Below, piece by piece: positions 36,702 to 45,484 of a stretch of DNA of 64,000 nucleotides (position 1 is the first letter of the stretch; each line of letters begins with the position of its first letter). The DNA is from Pseudooctadecabacter jejudonensis. Its GTDB lineage: Bacteria > Pseudomonadota > Alphaproteobacteria > Rhodobacterales > Rhodobacteraceae. The notes under the pieces are model-generated. The model saw only the letters and a program-made list of their open reading frames with translations, had not been told where the DNA came from and made no database searches. Location: assembly GCF_900172275.1 (NCBI RefSeq), contig NZ_FWFT01000001.1:496001-560000 (forward strand), given 5' to 3'. A program made the position numbers and the translations under genes.

Positions 36702-37355
36702 ATGCCCGAAGTCATCTTCCCTGGCCCAGAAGGCCGCCTCGAAGGCCGCTACCACCCCCAAAAAGAACGCGACGCGCCGATTGCAATCGTGCTGCACCCG
36801 CACCCCCAGTTCGGCGGGACGATGAACAACAAGGTCGTCTATAACCTGCACTACGCGTTCTACAACATGGGCTTTACGGTGCTGCGGTTCAACTTCCGCG
36901 GCGTGGGACGCAGCCAAGGCGAATATGATCAGGGCGTGGGTGAGCTGTCGGACGCCGCCTCTGCCCTCGACTACCTGCAATCCATGAACACCAACTCCAA
37001 ACACTGCTGGGTCGCAGGCTTTTCCTTTGGCGCCTGGATCGGCATGCAACTGCTGATGCGCCGGCCTGAGATCACGGGCTTCATCTCCGTCAGCCCGCCC
37101 GCCAATATGTACGACTTCAGCTTCCTCGCCCCCTGCCCCTCATCAGGTCTGATCATCAACGGGGCCGCAGACCGCGTGGCGCCCCCCGCCGATACCGTCA
37201 GCCTTGTGAACAAACTGCACGAACAAAAAGGCATCACGATCACCCACGAAGAGGTCGAGGGCGCGGGCCACTTCTTTGAGGACCCCCACATGGATCCGAT
37301 GATCGACAGCGTGCAATCCTACGTCAAACGTCGCCTGACGGAGAACACCCGCTGA
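36702..37355 (+). CDS. Alpha/beta hydrolase (COG2945-like)
   Basis: A 217-residue serine hydrolase. The nucleophile elbow is GFSFGAW (Ser about 107); the acid is probably in INGAADRVAPP and the histidine in VEGAGHFFEDP. The oxyanion region is VLHPHPQFGGTMNN, typical of small dienelactone-hydrolase-like esterases. The substrate is unknown. It leads a three-gene operon, its TGA overlapping the next ATG (TGATG). It is divergent from iscR-suf and shares the intergenic region with the Irr-like box. Confidence 0.88.
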   Translation: MPEVIFPGPEGRLEGRYHPQKERDAPIAIVLHPHPQFGGTMNNKVVYNLHYAFYNMGFTVLRFNFRGVGRSQGEYDQGVGELSDAASALDYLQSMNTNSKHCWVAGFSFGAWIGMQLLMRRPEITGFISVSPPANMYDFSFLAPCPSSGLIINGAADRVAPPADTVSLVNKLHEQKGITITHEEVEGAGHFFEDPHMDPMIDSVQSYVKRRLTENTR

Positions 37356-37588
37356 TGTCCGACAGCGTAAACAAACTGGCGGCCAAAATGGCCGAGGATT
37401 GCCTCGAACTTCAGGACGCACTGGATGAACCGCGGCTTTTCGTGGAACTGGGAGAGGCCCTGGGCGCGGCCTCCCAAACCCTGGAAGAGGCCTTTCTGAC
37501 CGAAATCCGCATTCGTCTCGCGGAACGGTCGGGTCGCAAATTCCTTGAGACCCGCGTGGCCCAGCTGCGTGCCGAAAAGGGGATCTAA
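37355..37588 (+). CDS. Small helical protein, unknown function
   Basis: A 77-residue, highly charged alpha-helical protein (MSDSVNKLAAKMAEDCLELQ, LAERSGRKFLETRVAQLRAE). No family is recognised. It is coupled by a one-base overlap to the hydrolase gene upstream, which supports it being expressed. The next frame overlaps its 3' end or starts just after it. Confidence 0.7.
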   Translation: MSDSVNKLAAKMAEDCLELQDALDEPRLFVELGEALGAASQTLEEAFLTEIRIRLAERSGRKFLETRVAQLRAEKGI

Positions 37589-38021
37589 CATCCAGCAGGC
37601 CGATCACATCGCGATCCCACTGCTCAACGGCAGCGCAGGCCTCGCCCAAGTGGCCCTGGCGACAGAACGCGCGGTCTTGCTCTTCCTCACGGCCAAACCC
37701 GCCCCCCATAAGGGCCAGATCGCCCCCCTGCGCGCGGCCGACGTGGTCTCCATCCTGCCGGTCACCCGCGCGGGCCTGGGCGACACCCAATGGCCGATCC
37801 TTGGATACGATGCCCTGCCCCGCGCGGTCCCGATTGACCCCGCCGCCCTGGATCAAGACCTTCATGATCCAGCACTGGTCGAAGCCTTCGTAAATGCGCT
37901 GCACGGCCTTTATCCGTGGGATGCTTTCCCCGACCCCAAGATCTTCAACGCGTTGCTGCGCCCCGATCAGGACGGGGGGCAATTGACCCCCAGCACAGCG
38001 CGTCTCACATCTCAAATGTAA
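37569..38021 (+). CDS. Hypothetical protein, start codon uncertain
   Basis: About 140-150 residues, unrecognised. The protein-like part begins IQQADHIAIPLLNGSAGLAQ and contains QWPILGYDALPRAVPID and VNALHGLYPWDAFPD. The only in-frame conventional starts are a GTG at 37569 and a TTG at 37545, both inside the previous gene. A good ribosome binding site (AAAAGGGGA) lies instead just before an ATC codon at 37590, right after the previous stop. Either a non-canonical start or a changed start codon is possible. The composition is normal coding for this genome. Confidence 0.6.
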   Translation: MPKRGSNIQQADHIAIPLLNGSAGLAQVALATERAVLLFLTAKPAPHKGQIAPLRAADVVSILPVTRAGLGDTQWPILGYDALPRAVPIDPAALDQDLHDPALVEAFVNALHGLYPWDAFPDPKIFNALLRPDQDGGQLTPSTARLTSQM

Positions 38022-38073
38022 AAACTCGGACAACAAAAGCCGTCATCTGGCACAAAACCGCATCCCGCTGACA

Positions 38074-38122
38074 CCAAAATTCCGGAATTTTGGTCCCACC
38101 CCTAAAATTACATAATTTTAGG
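38074..38122. repeat. Two adjacent AT-cored palindromes
   Basis: A perfect 20-bp palindrome with half CCAAAATTCC at 38074-38093 and a near-perfect 22-bp palindrome (CCTAAAATTAC...) at 38101-38122. The second matches the palindrome of the composite repeats at 3263 and 53581. They lie just upstream of the tandem HD gene. Confidence 0.75.
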
Positions 38123-38146
38123 CGCCTCCCAAAGAAACGTTCCCGC

Positions 38147-39313
38147 ATGCCCATCCCCACACCAGCTGACCGCATCGCCCCCCAACTGGCCTTCCTGGCT
38201 GAGGCCGACAAACTGAAAACCATCACCCGCGCCAATCCTCTGGCCGATGGCTCCCGCCTTGAAAATTCCGCCGAACACTCGTGGCATCTGTGTCTCTGGG
38301 CGTTGGTGTTTGAAGATCAGTCCAGAGGCGCAAATCTCGCCCGGGTCTGGTCCATGCTGCTGCTTCATGACCTCGTTGAAATCGATGCAGGCGATCATCC
38401 GATCCACCTGCCCCACGATGCCGATGCCGTCCACGCCGCCGAACGGGCCGCCGCCGACCGCCTTTTCGGCCTGCTGCCCCCCGATCAAACCATCGCCTTC
38501 CGCACCCTGTGGGATGAGTTTGAGGACGGCTCCACCACCGATGCCGCCTTCGCCCGCATGCTCGACAAAGCGCAACCGATGTTTCTGGCCCTGTCCAATC
38601 CCCACATGACGCCCACCGACCGCGATGTGCTCCACCAGATCCAGACAACCGGACGCTTCGGCCACCTGCACGACGACTGGCCTGAGGTCTTCGACCTTGC
38701 CAGCGCATTGCTCAACCGCCGCCAACCGGTGGTGTCCGAAACCCTTGCCGCCCGCATGCGCTTCGTGATGGAGGCCGACCGCCTCAAATCCGTGACGCGA
38801 GGCACCACGATCCACGACGGCTCCCGCCGCGAAAACTCGGCTGAGCACAGCTGGCACATCATGCTCTGGGCGCTGACCTTGCAAGAACACAGCACGCAGC
38901 CCGTGCGGATCGAAAGGGTGCTGCAAATGCTTCTGTTGCATGACCTGGTTGAGGTCGACGCAGGCGACAATCCGATCCACGGCACCTTCGACGCCGCCGC
39001 AGTCGCGGCCCAGGAACAGGCCGCCGCAACCCGCATCTTTGGCCTGCTGCCCGCGGTCCAATCCGCCCCCCTGCGCGCCATCTGGGATGAGTTTGAGGCC
39101 GCGGCCAGCCCCGATGCGATCTTCGCCAAATCCCTCGACCGTGCGCAACCGCTGACCTGCAACCTGGCCACCGACGGGGGCAGCTGGCGCGATTACAACG
39201 TCACCCGCGACCAGATCGAGACCCGCGTGGGCGTCAAAGTCAAACGGGGTGCCGCAGCCGTCTGGGACGCACTTTGTCCCGAAATCGACGCATGGTTTGC
39301 GGCCAATACCTGA
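38147..39313 (+). CDS. Tandem-duplicated HD domain hydrolase (YfbR-like), two domains in one chain
   Basis: A 388-residue protein made of two homologous halves. The first (about 1-195) has ENSAEHSWHLCLWALVF and MLLLHDLVEIDAGDHPIH; the second (about 196-388) has ENSAEHSWHIMLWALTL and MLLLHDLVEVDAGDNPIHG. Each keeps the H..HD..D metal site of HD_3/YfbR-like 5'-deoxynucleotidases. Most relatives are single-domain proteins of about 190 residues that work as dimers, so this looks like an internal gene duplication and fusion. The start at 38147 lies after a palindromic element. It probably dephosphorylates nucleotides; the substrate is not shown. Confidence 0.9.
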   Translation: MPIPTPADRIAPQLAFLAEADKLKTITRANPLADGSRLENSAEHSWHLCLWALVFEDQSRGANLARVWSMLLLHDLVEIDAGDHPIHLPHDADAVHAAERAAADRLFGLLPPDQTIAFRTLWDEFEDGSTTDAAFARMLDKAQPMFLALSNPHMTPTDRDVLHQIQTTGRFGHLHDDWPEVFDLASALLNRRQPVVSETLAARMRFVMEADRLKSVTRGTTIHDGSRRENSAEHSWHIMLWALTLQEHSTQPVRIERVLQMLLLHDLVEVDAGDNPIHGTFDAAAVAAQEQAAATRIFGLLPAVQSAPLRAIWDEFEAAASPDAIFAKSLDRAQPLTCNLATDGGSWRDYNVTRDQIETRVGVKVKRGAAAVWDALCPEIDAWFAANT

Positions 39314-39342
39314 CCGCCGGGTGAACAGCTGTGCCACCCTGC

Positions 39343-39384
39343 AGCCATACGCATGCCATACGCCAGCCATACGCCAGCCATACG
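39343..39384. repeat. Short tandem repeat of GCCATACGCCA upstream of icd
   Basis: About four copies of an 11-bp unit (CATACGCCAGC phase) with the first unit slightly altered, ending about 135 bases before the icd ATG. Too short and regular for a CRISPR. It may be a slippage tract or regulator site. Confidence 0.7.
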
Positions 39385-39518
39385 ACGAATTTTTGACAAA
39401 GCCTTCACCGCGTGACACGCACATCTATATGTATACATTTGCATACGACCCCTTTTCTTGACAGCAGCAATGGTCTATCCGACCCTCAAATCACAGCCAG
39501 ATGAAGGGGACCGAACCC

Positions 39519-40730
39519 ATGGACAAGATCAAAGTCACAGGCCAAATCGTTGAGATGGACGGCGATGAAATGACCCGCATCATGTGGGCCTTCATCAAGG
39601 ACAAACTGATCCTGCCCTATTTGGACATCGATCTGCTCTACTACGATCTCGGGATGGAAAACCGCGACGCCACAGACGACCAAGTCACCGTGCAAGCCGC
39701 TGAAAAAACGAAAGAAGTCGGCTGCGCCGTCAAATGCGCCACCATCACCCCCGACGAAGGCCGCGTCGAGGAATTCGGCCTCAAAAAGATGTGGAAATCC
39801 CCCAACGGCACGATCCGCAACATCCTGGGCGGCGTCGTCTTCCGCGCGCCCATCATTTGCAAGAACGTCCCCCGTCTGGTGCCAGGCTGGACAAACCCCA
39901 TCGTCATCGGGCGCCACGCCTTTGGCGACCAGTACAAAGCCACGGACATGAAATTCCCCGGGCCCGGCAAACTGACCATGAAATTCGTCGGCGAAGACGG
40001 CGAGGTCATCGAACATGAAGTCTACGACGCCCCCTCCTCCGGCGTCTACATGGGCATGTACAACCTCGACAAATCCATCGAGGATTTCGCACGTGCGTCC
40101 TTCAATTACGGCCTCAACCTTGGTTGGCCCGTGTATCTCAGCACCAAAAACACCATTCTAAAACAATACGATGGCCAGTTCATGCTGATCTTCCAACAGA
40201 TCTTTGACGCAGAATTCAAAGACAAATTCGAAGAGGCCGGCATCTGGTACGAACACCGCCTGATCGACGACATGGTGGCCTCTGCCATGAAATGGTCCGG
40301 CAAATTCGTCTGGGCCTGCAAAAACTACGACGGCGACGTCCAATCCGACACCGTCGCACAGGGCTTTGGCTCGCTCGGCCTCATGACCTCGCAACTCATG
40401 ACCCCCGACGGCAAAATCGTCGAGGCCGAGGCCGCCCACGGTACCGTCACCCGCCACTACCGCCAACATCAGGCGGGCGAAGCGACCTCAACCAACTCCA
40501 TCGCCTCGATCTATGCGTGGACCGGCGCCCTGAAACACCGCGCCAAACTCGATGAGAACGCGGCGTTAACGAATTTTGCAGAAACTCTTGAGAGAGTAAT
40601 CGTCGAAACAGTCGAATCCGGTTTCATGACCAAGGACCTTGCCCTCCTCGTGGGTCCCGATCAAAGCTGGCTGACGACAACGGGGTTCCTCGAAAAGATC
40701 GATGAGAACCTCCAAAAGGCTTTGGGGTAA
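39519..40730 (+). CDS. icd: NADP-dependent isocitrate dehydrogenase
   Basis: A 403-residue TCA-cycle enzyme converting isocitrate to 2-oxoglutarate. It is of the eukaryotic-type subfamily ([85 protein letters not shown]), common in alphaproteobacteria, not the E. coli type. AAGGGGA lies nine bases before the chosen ATG. A short stretch near 40560-40610 uses AT-rich codons (TTA, AAT, AGA, GTA), unlike the rest. Monocistronic, with terminator. Confidence 0.96.
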   Translation: MDKIKVTGQIVEMDGDEMTRIMWAFIKDKLILPYLDIDLLYYDLGMENRDATDDQVTVQAAEKTKEVGCAVKCATITPDEGRVEEFGLKKMWKSPNGTIRNILGGVVFRAPIICKNVPRLVPGWTNPIVIGRHAFGDQYKATDMKFPGPGKLTMKFVGEDGEVIEHEVYDAPSSGVYMGMYNLDKSIEDFARASFNYGLNLGWPVYLSTKNTILKQYDGQFMLIFQQIFDAEFKDKFEEAGIWYEHRLIDDMVASAMKWSGKFVWACKNYDGDVQSDTVAQGFGSLGLMTSQLMTPDGKIVEAEAAHGTVTRHYRQHQAGEATSTNSIASIYAWTGALKHRAKLDENAALTNFAETLERVIVETVESGFMTKDLALLVGPDQSWLTTTGFLEKIDENLQKALG

Positions 40731-40755
40731 AATACCTAATCGGCCCTCCTGATCA

Positions 40756-40786
40756 GGCCACCCGCCAAAGCCGCGGGTGGCCTTTT
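40756..40786 (+). terminator. Terminator of icd
   Basis: GGCCACCCGC / GCGGGTGGCC with a 7-base loop, then TTTT, 26 bases after the stop. A partial dispersed motif (GGGGTAAAATACCT) overlaps the end of icd just before it. Confidence 0.9.
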
Positions 40787-40826
40787 CGCTGGACAGCCCA
40801 CCGTCTGCCCCCTACGCGTAAAACCC

Positions 40827-41456
40827 ATGGCCGACGACACCCGCATCCCACCCAAAAACCGCCCCCGCCGTCATACCCTGCTTGAGGATGTGCAAGGCCT
40901 GCTCACGGGCACGACCATGGCGGCAACAGGCCTTGTTTTCCTGACGCATTTGGGGCTTATCACAGGCCAGACTGCAGGCCTTGCGCTGCTGATCAGCTAT
41001 GCCACAGGCTACAGCTTTGCGCTCACCTTTTTCGTCGTGAACCTGCCGTTCTACTGGCTTGGCCTTCAACGCATCGGCACGCGCTTCGTCCTGAAAACGC
41101 TGATCTCCGTGGCGCTTGTTTCCGGCTTTTCTATCCTGTTCCCCGCGCTGATCACCTTCGACACCCTCAACCCCGTCTTCGGGGTCATCGTCTTCGGCCT
41201 GCTCACAGGTGCGGGCCTTCTGGCCATCTTCCGCCACGGCGCAAGCCTCGGCGGTGTCGGCATTCTGGCCCTCTATGTTCAAGAAAAAACCGGCTTTCGC
41301 GCAGGCTTGGTGCAACTGGCCTTTGATGCCTGCATCTTTCTGGCCGCCTTCGCCCTCCTCAACGTCTCCGCCGTCTTGCTCTCGCTGCTCGGCGCGCTGA
41401 TCGTCAACCTGATCATCACCTTCAATCACCGCAAAGATTGGTACGTCGCCACCTGA
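40827..41456 (+). CDS. YitT family membrane protein
   Basis: A 209-residue polytopic membrane protein with about five or six hydrophobic segments (for example MAATGLVFLTHLGLITG, ISYATGYSFALTFFVVNL, VALVSGFSILFPALITF). The motif ASLGGVGILALYVQEKTGFR matches the YitT/DUF161 family. Function of the family is unknown; transport is assumed. No ribosome binding site is evident before ATG 40827. It is followed after eight bases by an SMR transporter, so the two are probably co-transcribed. Confidence 0.8.
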   Translation: MADDTRIPPKNRPRRHTLLEDVQGLLTGTTMAATGLVFLTHLGLITGQTAGLALLISYATGYSFALTFFVVNLPFYWLGLQRIGTRFVLKTLISVALVSGFSILFPALITFDTLNPVFGVIVFGLLTGAGLLAIFRHGASLGGVGILALYVQEKTGFRAGLVQLAFDACIFLAAFALLNVSAVLLSLLGALIVNLIITFNHRKDWYVAT

Positions 41457-41464
41457 GGTCCCCC

Positions 41465-41800
41465 ATGCCCACCCATCTCATCACCCTCCTCGTCGCCGTG
41501 ATCTTTGAAACCATCGGCACCACCGCGCTGCAGGCCAGCCAGCAGTTTACCAAACCTCTACCTTCCGTGATCGTGGTGATCAGCTATGCGGCGGCCTTCT
41601 ACTTGCTGGCGCTCACCCTCAAACACATGCCCGTGGGCATCATGTATGCGATCTGGTCGGGCTCCGGCATCGTGCTCATCGCCCTCATCGGCTGGGTCGT
41701 CTTTCGCCAAACCCTTGATCTGCCTGCCATTATCGGAATGACACTGATCCTGACCGGCATCGTTATCATTCAAGTGTTCAGCAAAACCGCAACGCACTAA
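41465..41800 (+). CDS. Small multidrug resistance (SMR/EmrE-like) transporter
   Basis: A 111-residue, four-helix proton-coupled exporter of the EmrE/SugE family, working as a dimer. The essential membrane glutamate is Glu15 (AVIFETIGTTAL), and later helices contain VGIMYAIWSGSGIVLI and IGWVVFRQTLDLPAIIGMTL. ATG 41465 was chosen over an upstream frame that overlaps the YitT gene. The substrate is unknown (quaternary ammonium compounds or guanidinium are typical). Confidence 0.93.
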   Translation: MPTHLITLLVAVIFETIGTTALQASQQFTKPLPSVIVVISYAAAFYLLALTLKHMPVGIMYAIWSGSGIVLIALIGWVVFRQTLDLPAIIGMTLILTGIVIIQVFSKTATH

Positions 41801-41821
41801 CACCGCCCCTTGCTCCCCCGC

Positions 41822-41869
41822 TTCTTTGGGTCAAAAATACCTCAGGGGTGAGGGCCGCCAAAGCGGCCC
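41822..41869 (+). repeat. Dispersed intergenic repeat, copy 4, plus hairpin
   Basis: Motif TTTGGGTCAAAAATACCT ends at 41842. It is followed by a GGGCCGC-CAAA-GCGGCCC hairpin (41852-41869) and then GGGGAC/GTCCCC. It lies downstream of the SMR gene. Confidence 0.78.
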
Positions 41870-41959
41870 GAGGGGACAGCGTCCCCCAAACCCCCGCCGC
41901 GCGCCCGCGCGCGCGGGTCGGATTTGCCCCGCAAATTCGAAACGGACAAAGGACAGACC

Positions 41960-42778
41960 ATGACGTCATTTCGCGACCTTCACCAACCGGGCAACCCTTT
42001 CATCCTCGCCAACGTCTGGGATGCAGGCTCCGCGCGCATGTTGGCGGCCATGGGCGCACAGGCTTTGGCGACAAGCTCGGCAGCCCATGCCTTTACGCTG
42101 GGCCGCCCCGATGGCCTCGGCGTCACCCGCGATGAGGCGCTGGCCCATGCCCAAGACATCGTGGCCGCCACCCGCCTTCCGGTGCAGGGCGATTTTGAAA
42201 ACGGCTGGGGCGATGACCCCGACACCGTGGCCGAAACCGTGCGCCTCGCCGCCGAAGTGGGCCTTGCAGGCATCTGCATCGAAGACATCGCCCTGCCCTC
42301 ACCGGATGCCTACGACATGGACCTCGCCACCGACCGCATTCGCGCCGCGGCCTCCGCCGCCCGCGCCTTGCCCCGCGATTTTGTCCTGACCGCACGGGCG
42401 GACGGCATCATGACGGGCGCCTACGATATCGAACAGGCGATCCAACGTCTGCAGGCGTTTGAGGCCGCAGGCGCGGATTGTCTTTACGCGCCTCTTCCCA
42501 AATCAATGGCCGACGTGGCGCGCATTTGCTCAAGCGTCTCAGCGCCCGTCAATGTCTTGGTGGCAGGCCCGACCTATACCGCCCAAACCCGCGACGCCTT
42601 TGCCCGCGCGGGGGCCGCGCGTCTGTCGCTGGGGTCTGCCATGGCACGGGCCGCCCACAGGGTCATCCACGACGCGGCCGAGGCCATGCTGGGGCGCGGG
42701 GATTTCTCGGCGCTTGGCACCTCAATCTCTGGCGACACCGTTGATGGCCTCCTGAGACACGGCACACCCCCCCCCTGA
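41960..42778 (+). CDS. Isocitrate lyase / PEP mutase superfamily protein
   Basis: A 272-residue TIM-barrel enzyme. ILANVWDAGSARMLAAMG, LPVQGDFENGWGDDPDTV and GICIEDIALPSPDAYDMD are typical, with metal-binding acidic residues. TARADGIMTGAYDIEQAI matches the oxaloacetate decarboxylase/2-methylisocitrate-lyase-like branch. The KKCGH lyase motif is not seen, so it is not a classic isocitrate lyase. AAAGGACAGACC precedes the ATG. Substrate unknown; carbon-carbon or phosphorus-carbon bond cleavage is the family chemistry. Confidence 0.88.
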   Translation: MTSFRDLHQPGNPFILANVWDAGSARMLAAMGAQALATSSAAHAFTLGRPDGLGVTRDEALAHAQDIVAATRLPVQGDFENGWGDDPDTVAETVRLAAEVGLAGICIEDIALPSPDAYDMDLATDRIRAAASAARALPRDFVLTARADGIMTGAYDIEQAIQRLQAFEAAGADCLYAPLPKSMADVARICSSVSAPVNVLVAGPTYTAQTRDAFARAGAARLSLGSAMARAAHRVIHDAAEAMLGRGDFSALGTSISGDTVDGLLRHGTPPP

Positions 42779-42781
42779 ACG

Positions 42782-42810
42782 CAAAAGCGCGGCGGAAAAT
42801 CCGCCGCGCC
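42782..42810 (-). terminator. Terminator of the outer-membrane protein gene
   Basis: GCGCGGCGGA / TCCGCCGCGC with an AAA loop. On the minus strand the stem is followed by TTTT. It also abuts the stop of the PEP-mutase-like gene and may work both ways. Confidence 0.8.
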
Positions 42811-42837
42811 TACGTTACTCGTACTCAAACGAACGGA

Positions 42838-43437
42838 TTAGAACTGGAAGGACACACGCAGCGACGCAGTCGTAGCATCTAGATTCACAGCATCTTCAAA
42901 ATCATCGAAGTCGTGCTGCAGGATCTCACCACCCACGCGGATGCTGTCGGACATCATGTAATCCATACCAACACCGTAAAAGCTGCCGGTGTCGTCGCCG
43001 TCAAGAGCGCCACCGGTGTTCAATTGGGCTGCACCGACAGTCAGATAGGGCAGGAATGCGCCTGCGTCATACCCGGCGCGCAGCTTTGCGCGGGCCACGC
43101 TGTCCACATCGATGTCGTTGTCGCTCACATCAAATGCGGAAATCTCAAGCTCACCGCCCAACACGAAGCTGCCGAAGTCGTAATCGTAGCCTGCGTGCAC
43201 GCCGTAGGTGGCGCCGTCACCGTCAAAGACGGTCTCATCATCTTCGCTCGCCTCGGCGTAGCCCAACGATGCACCTGCATAAAAACCGGTCCAGTCGTTG
43301 CCCATCGGAACGGGGGCCACGACCACAGGGGCCGGCGCCATTTCGACAACAGGCTCAGAAATGTTGCCAGCGGTTGCAGCGGTTGCACCGGCTGTCAGCG
43401 CGGTTGCGGATGTCAGTGCGATAATCATGCGTTTCAT
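42838..43437 (-). CDS. Outer-membrane beta-barrel protein (Omp25/porin-like)
   Basis: A 199-residue protein with a signal peptide (MKRMIIALTSATALTAGATA). A proline/valine-rich spacer is followed by WTGFYAGASLGYAEASEDDE, GVHAGYDYDFGSFVLGGELE, and C-terminal SLRVSFQF ending in phenylalanine, as required for barrel assembly. It resembles the small opacity/Omp25-type barrels of alphaproteobacteria. AAAGGAC precedes the ATG. It is probably abundant and monocistronic. No transport function is established. Confidence 0.88.
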   Translation of the reverse strand: MKRMIIALTSATALTAGATAATAGNISEPVVEMAPAPVVVAPVPMGNDWTGFYAGASLGYAEASEDDETVFDGDGATYGVHAGYDYDFGSFVLGGELEISAFDVSDNDIDVDSVARAKLRAGYDAGAFLPYLTVGAAQLNTGGALDGDDTGSFYGVGMDYMMSDSIRVGGEILQHDFDDFEDAVNLDATTASLRVSFQF

Positions 43438-43866
43438 GGGTCATGTCCTTTTTATTTGTCCATGTGGGGCACACCACCGGCGCGCCCCATCTGCTGACAC
43501 TCAAACGACAAGAGGGACCAAGGGTTCCACGGTATTTCAAACAAATTCAAAAAACGGCGCAGACCTGCGCATCGCGCCCTTATTTGCAGGCGAAACAACG
43601 CGCAAGCCCGCAAAACACATCATCGTGAATGATCCAAGTTTCAGGGTCATTCGTCCGGAAGGACAAAAAATCAGACAGGTCGCAAACAGGCAAGATCGCC
43701 CCCCGTATACGGCCGCATACTGATCTTATGACGACCGTGGTTTTTACCCAGGCAACCGGATTGCGCGTTTTGCGCACAACAGGCGCGCGGCGTGGCCGTG
43801 CCGCGCGGGGCCGCCCCCTTTTGTGAATTCACCCAATTCTTGTGACTTTGCCAAAGGAGACCACCG
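43438..43866. other. 429-bp divergent intergenic region
   Basis: Separates the outer-membrane protein gene (minus) and the MttB-family gene (plus). It should contain both promoters. Short frames show no family likeness. A local symmetry around CGTATACGGCCGCATAC (about 43707) was noticed but not assigned. Nothing else is recognised. Confidence 0.4.
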
Positions 43867-45456
43867 ATGTCCCTCGATACCCCAAACGCTTCACCCGACC
43901 CTCAAACAGGCCGCCGCGCCGCGCGCTCCGGCGGACGCGCCGCCCGTCATGCCGCCCGTGCTGCTAAACTCTCCGATGACATGCGCCCAATCCGCCCCGG
44001 CATGTCGGGGGGCACCTATAAACCAATGTCCGAGACCGATGTGGCCAAAATCCATGAGGCCGCGCTGACCGCCCTTGAGACCATCGGCCTTGCCGATGCG
44101 CCCCCGTCAGGGGTTGAAATCATGGTCGGCGCGGGCGCGCTCCTCGGCGACGATGGACGGCTGCGGTTCCCCCGCGCCCTGGTCGAGGACATGTTGGCGC
44201 TGGCATGCAAAGACGTCACGCTGAGGGGGCGCCATCCGCGCCATGACCTCGACCTCAGCGGCACCCGTGTGCACTACGGGACCGCCGGTGCTGCGGTGAA
44301 TATGGTCGACGTGATGGGCAATGACTACCGCGACAGCACCTTGCAGGATCTGCACGATGCGGCACGGATCACGGACGTTCTGGACAACATCCACTTTCTG
44401 CAACGTCCCATGGTCGCCCGCGACATCACCGACAACCTCGAGATGGATTTGAACACCATCTATGCCTGTGCTGCAGGGACAACGAAACACATCGGCACCT
44501 CGTTCAGCGACCCGTCGCACATGCCCGACTGTCTTGAGATGCTCTATATGATTGCAGGCGGGGAAGACGTCTTTCGCGCGCGGCCCTTCATGTCGAATTC
44601 CAACTGTTTCGTGGTCCCCCCCATGAAGTTCGCGACTGAATCCTGCGAAACAATGGAGATGTGCATCCGTGGCGGGATGCCCGTGCTGCTGTTGTCCGCG
44701 GGCATGTCAGGGGCCACCGCGCCGTCGACCACGGCAGGGGCGATCGTTCAGTCGGTGGCCGAATGTCTGGCCGGTGTGGTCTATGTGAACGCCATGGCGC
44801 CCGGCCATCCGGCCATCTTTGGCACATGGCCCTTCGGGTTGGATCTGCGGACAGGGGCCATGACTGTGGGCAGCGGCGAACAGGCGCTTTTGACCGCCGG
44901 TTGCGCGCAAATGCACGCGTTTTATGGCCTGCCCGGCGGGGCCGCTGGCGGGGCATCGGACAGCAAAATGCCCGATATGCAGGCGGGCTGGGAACAGATG
45001 TGTTCCAATGTCATGGCGGGTCTTAGCGGTCTTAACATGGTGTATGAGGCCGCGGGGATGCATGCGTCCCTTCTGGGCTTTTGCCACGAAAGCCTGATCT
45101 TGGGTGATGACCTGATCGGCCAGGCCCTGCGCTGCGTGCGCGGGATCGAGGTTGACGACGAAACGATGGCCTTGGATCAAATGGCGCAGGTCTGTCTGGG
45201 GACAGCCGACGCCCCAGCGCCGGGTCATTATCTGGGCACGGACCGCACGCTCAGCCATATGGAACGTGATTGCGTGTATCCCGCCTTGGGCAACCGGATG
45301 AGCCCGAAGGAATGGGCCGAAAACGACCGCCCCAATCTGGTGCAAAACGCCATCGCACGCAAAGAGGCGATTTTGGCCACACGGTCCGAGGCACGGTTCG
45401 ACGCTGGCTTGGACGCCCAACTGCGGGCCCGGTTCAACATCCACCTGCCCGCCTGA
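43867..45456 (+). CDS. Trimethylamine methyltransferase (MttB) family protein, non-pyrrolysine
   Basis: A 529-residue corrinoid-linked methyltransferase of the COG5598 group. It has a basic, Ala/Arg-rich N-terminus (TGRRAARSGGRAARHAARAA), then the TIM-barrel body with GTSFSDPSHMPDCLEML, AGMSGATAPSTTAGAIVQSV and GGASDSKMPDMQAGWEQM. The frame contains no in-frame amber codon, so pyrrolysine is not used; such homologues act on other quaternary amines such as glycine betaine. No corrinoid protein gene is adjacent. GGAGA lies just before the ATG. The true substrate is unproved. Confidence 0.9.
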   Translation: MSLDTPNASPDPQTGRRAARSGGRAARHAARAAKLSDDMRPIRPGMSGGTYKPMSETDVAKIHEAALTALETIGLADAPPSGVEIMVGAGALLGDDGRLRFPRALVEDMLALACKDVTLRGRHPRHDLDLSGTRVHYGTAGAAVNMVDVMGNDYRDSTLQDLHDAARITDVLDNIHFLQRPMVARDITDNLEMDLNTIYACAAGTTKHIGTSFSDPSHMPDCLEMLYMIAGGEDVFRARPFMSNSNCFVVPPMKFATESCETMEMCIRGGMPVLLLSAGMSGATAPSTTAGAIVQSVAECLAGVVYVNAMAPGHPAIFGTWPFGLDLRTGAMTVGSGEQALLTAGCAQMHAFYGLPGGAAGGASDSKMPDMQAGWEQMCSNVMAGLSGLNMVYEAAGMHASLLGFCHESLILGDDLIGQALRCVRGIEVDDETMALDQMAQVCLGTADAPAPGHYLGTDRTLSHMERDCVYPALGNRMSPKEWAENDRPNLVQNAIARKEAILATRSEARFDAGLDAQLRARFNIHLPA

Positions 45457-45484
45457 ACGATTGCGCCCGGCAGGCGGGCGGGCG

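Noticed and set aside
43867-45456. Pyrrolysine-containing MttB
   Set aside because: The reading frame is continuous with no amber codon.
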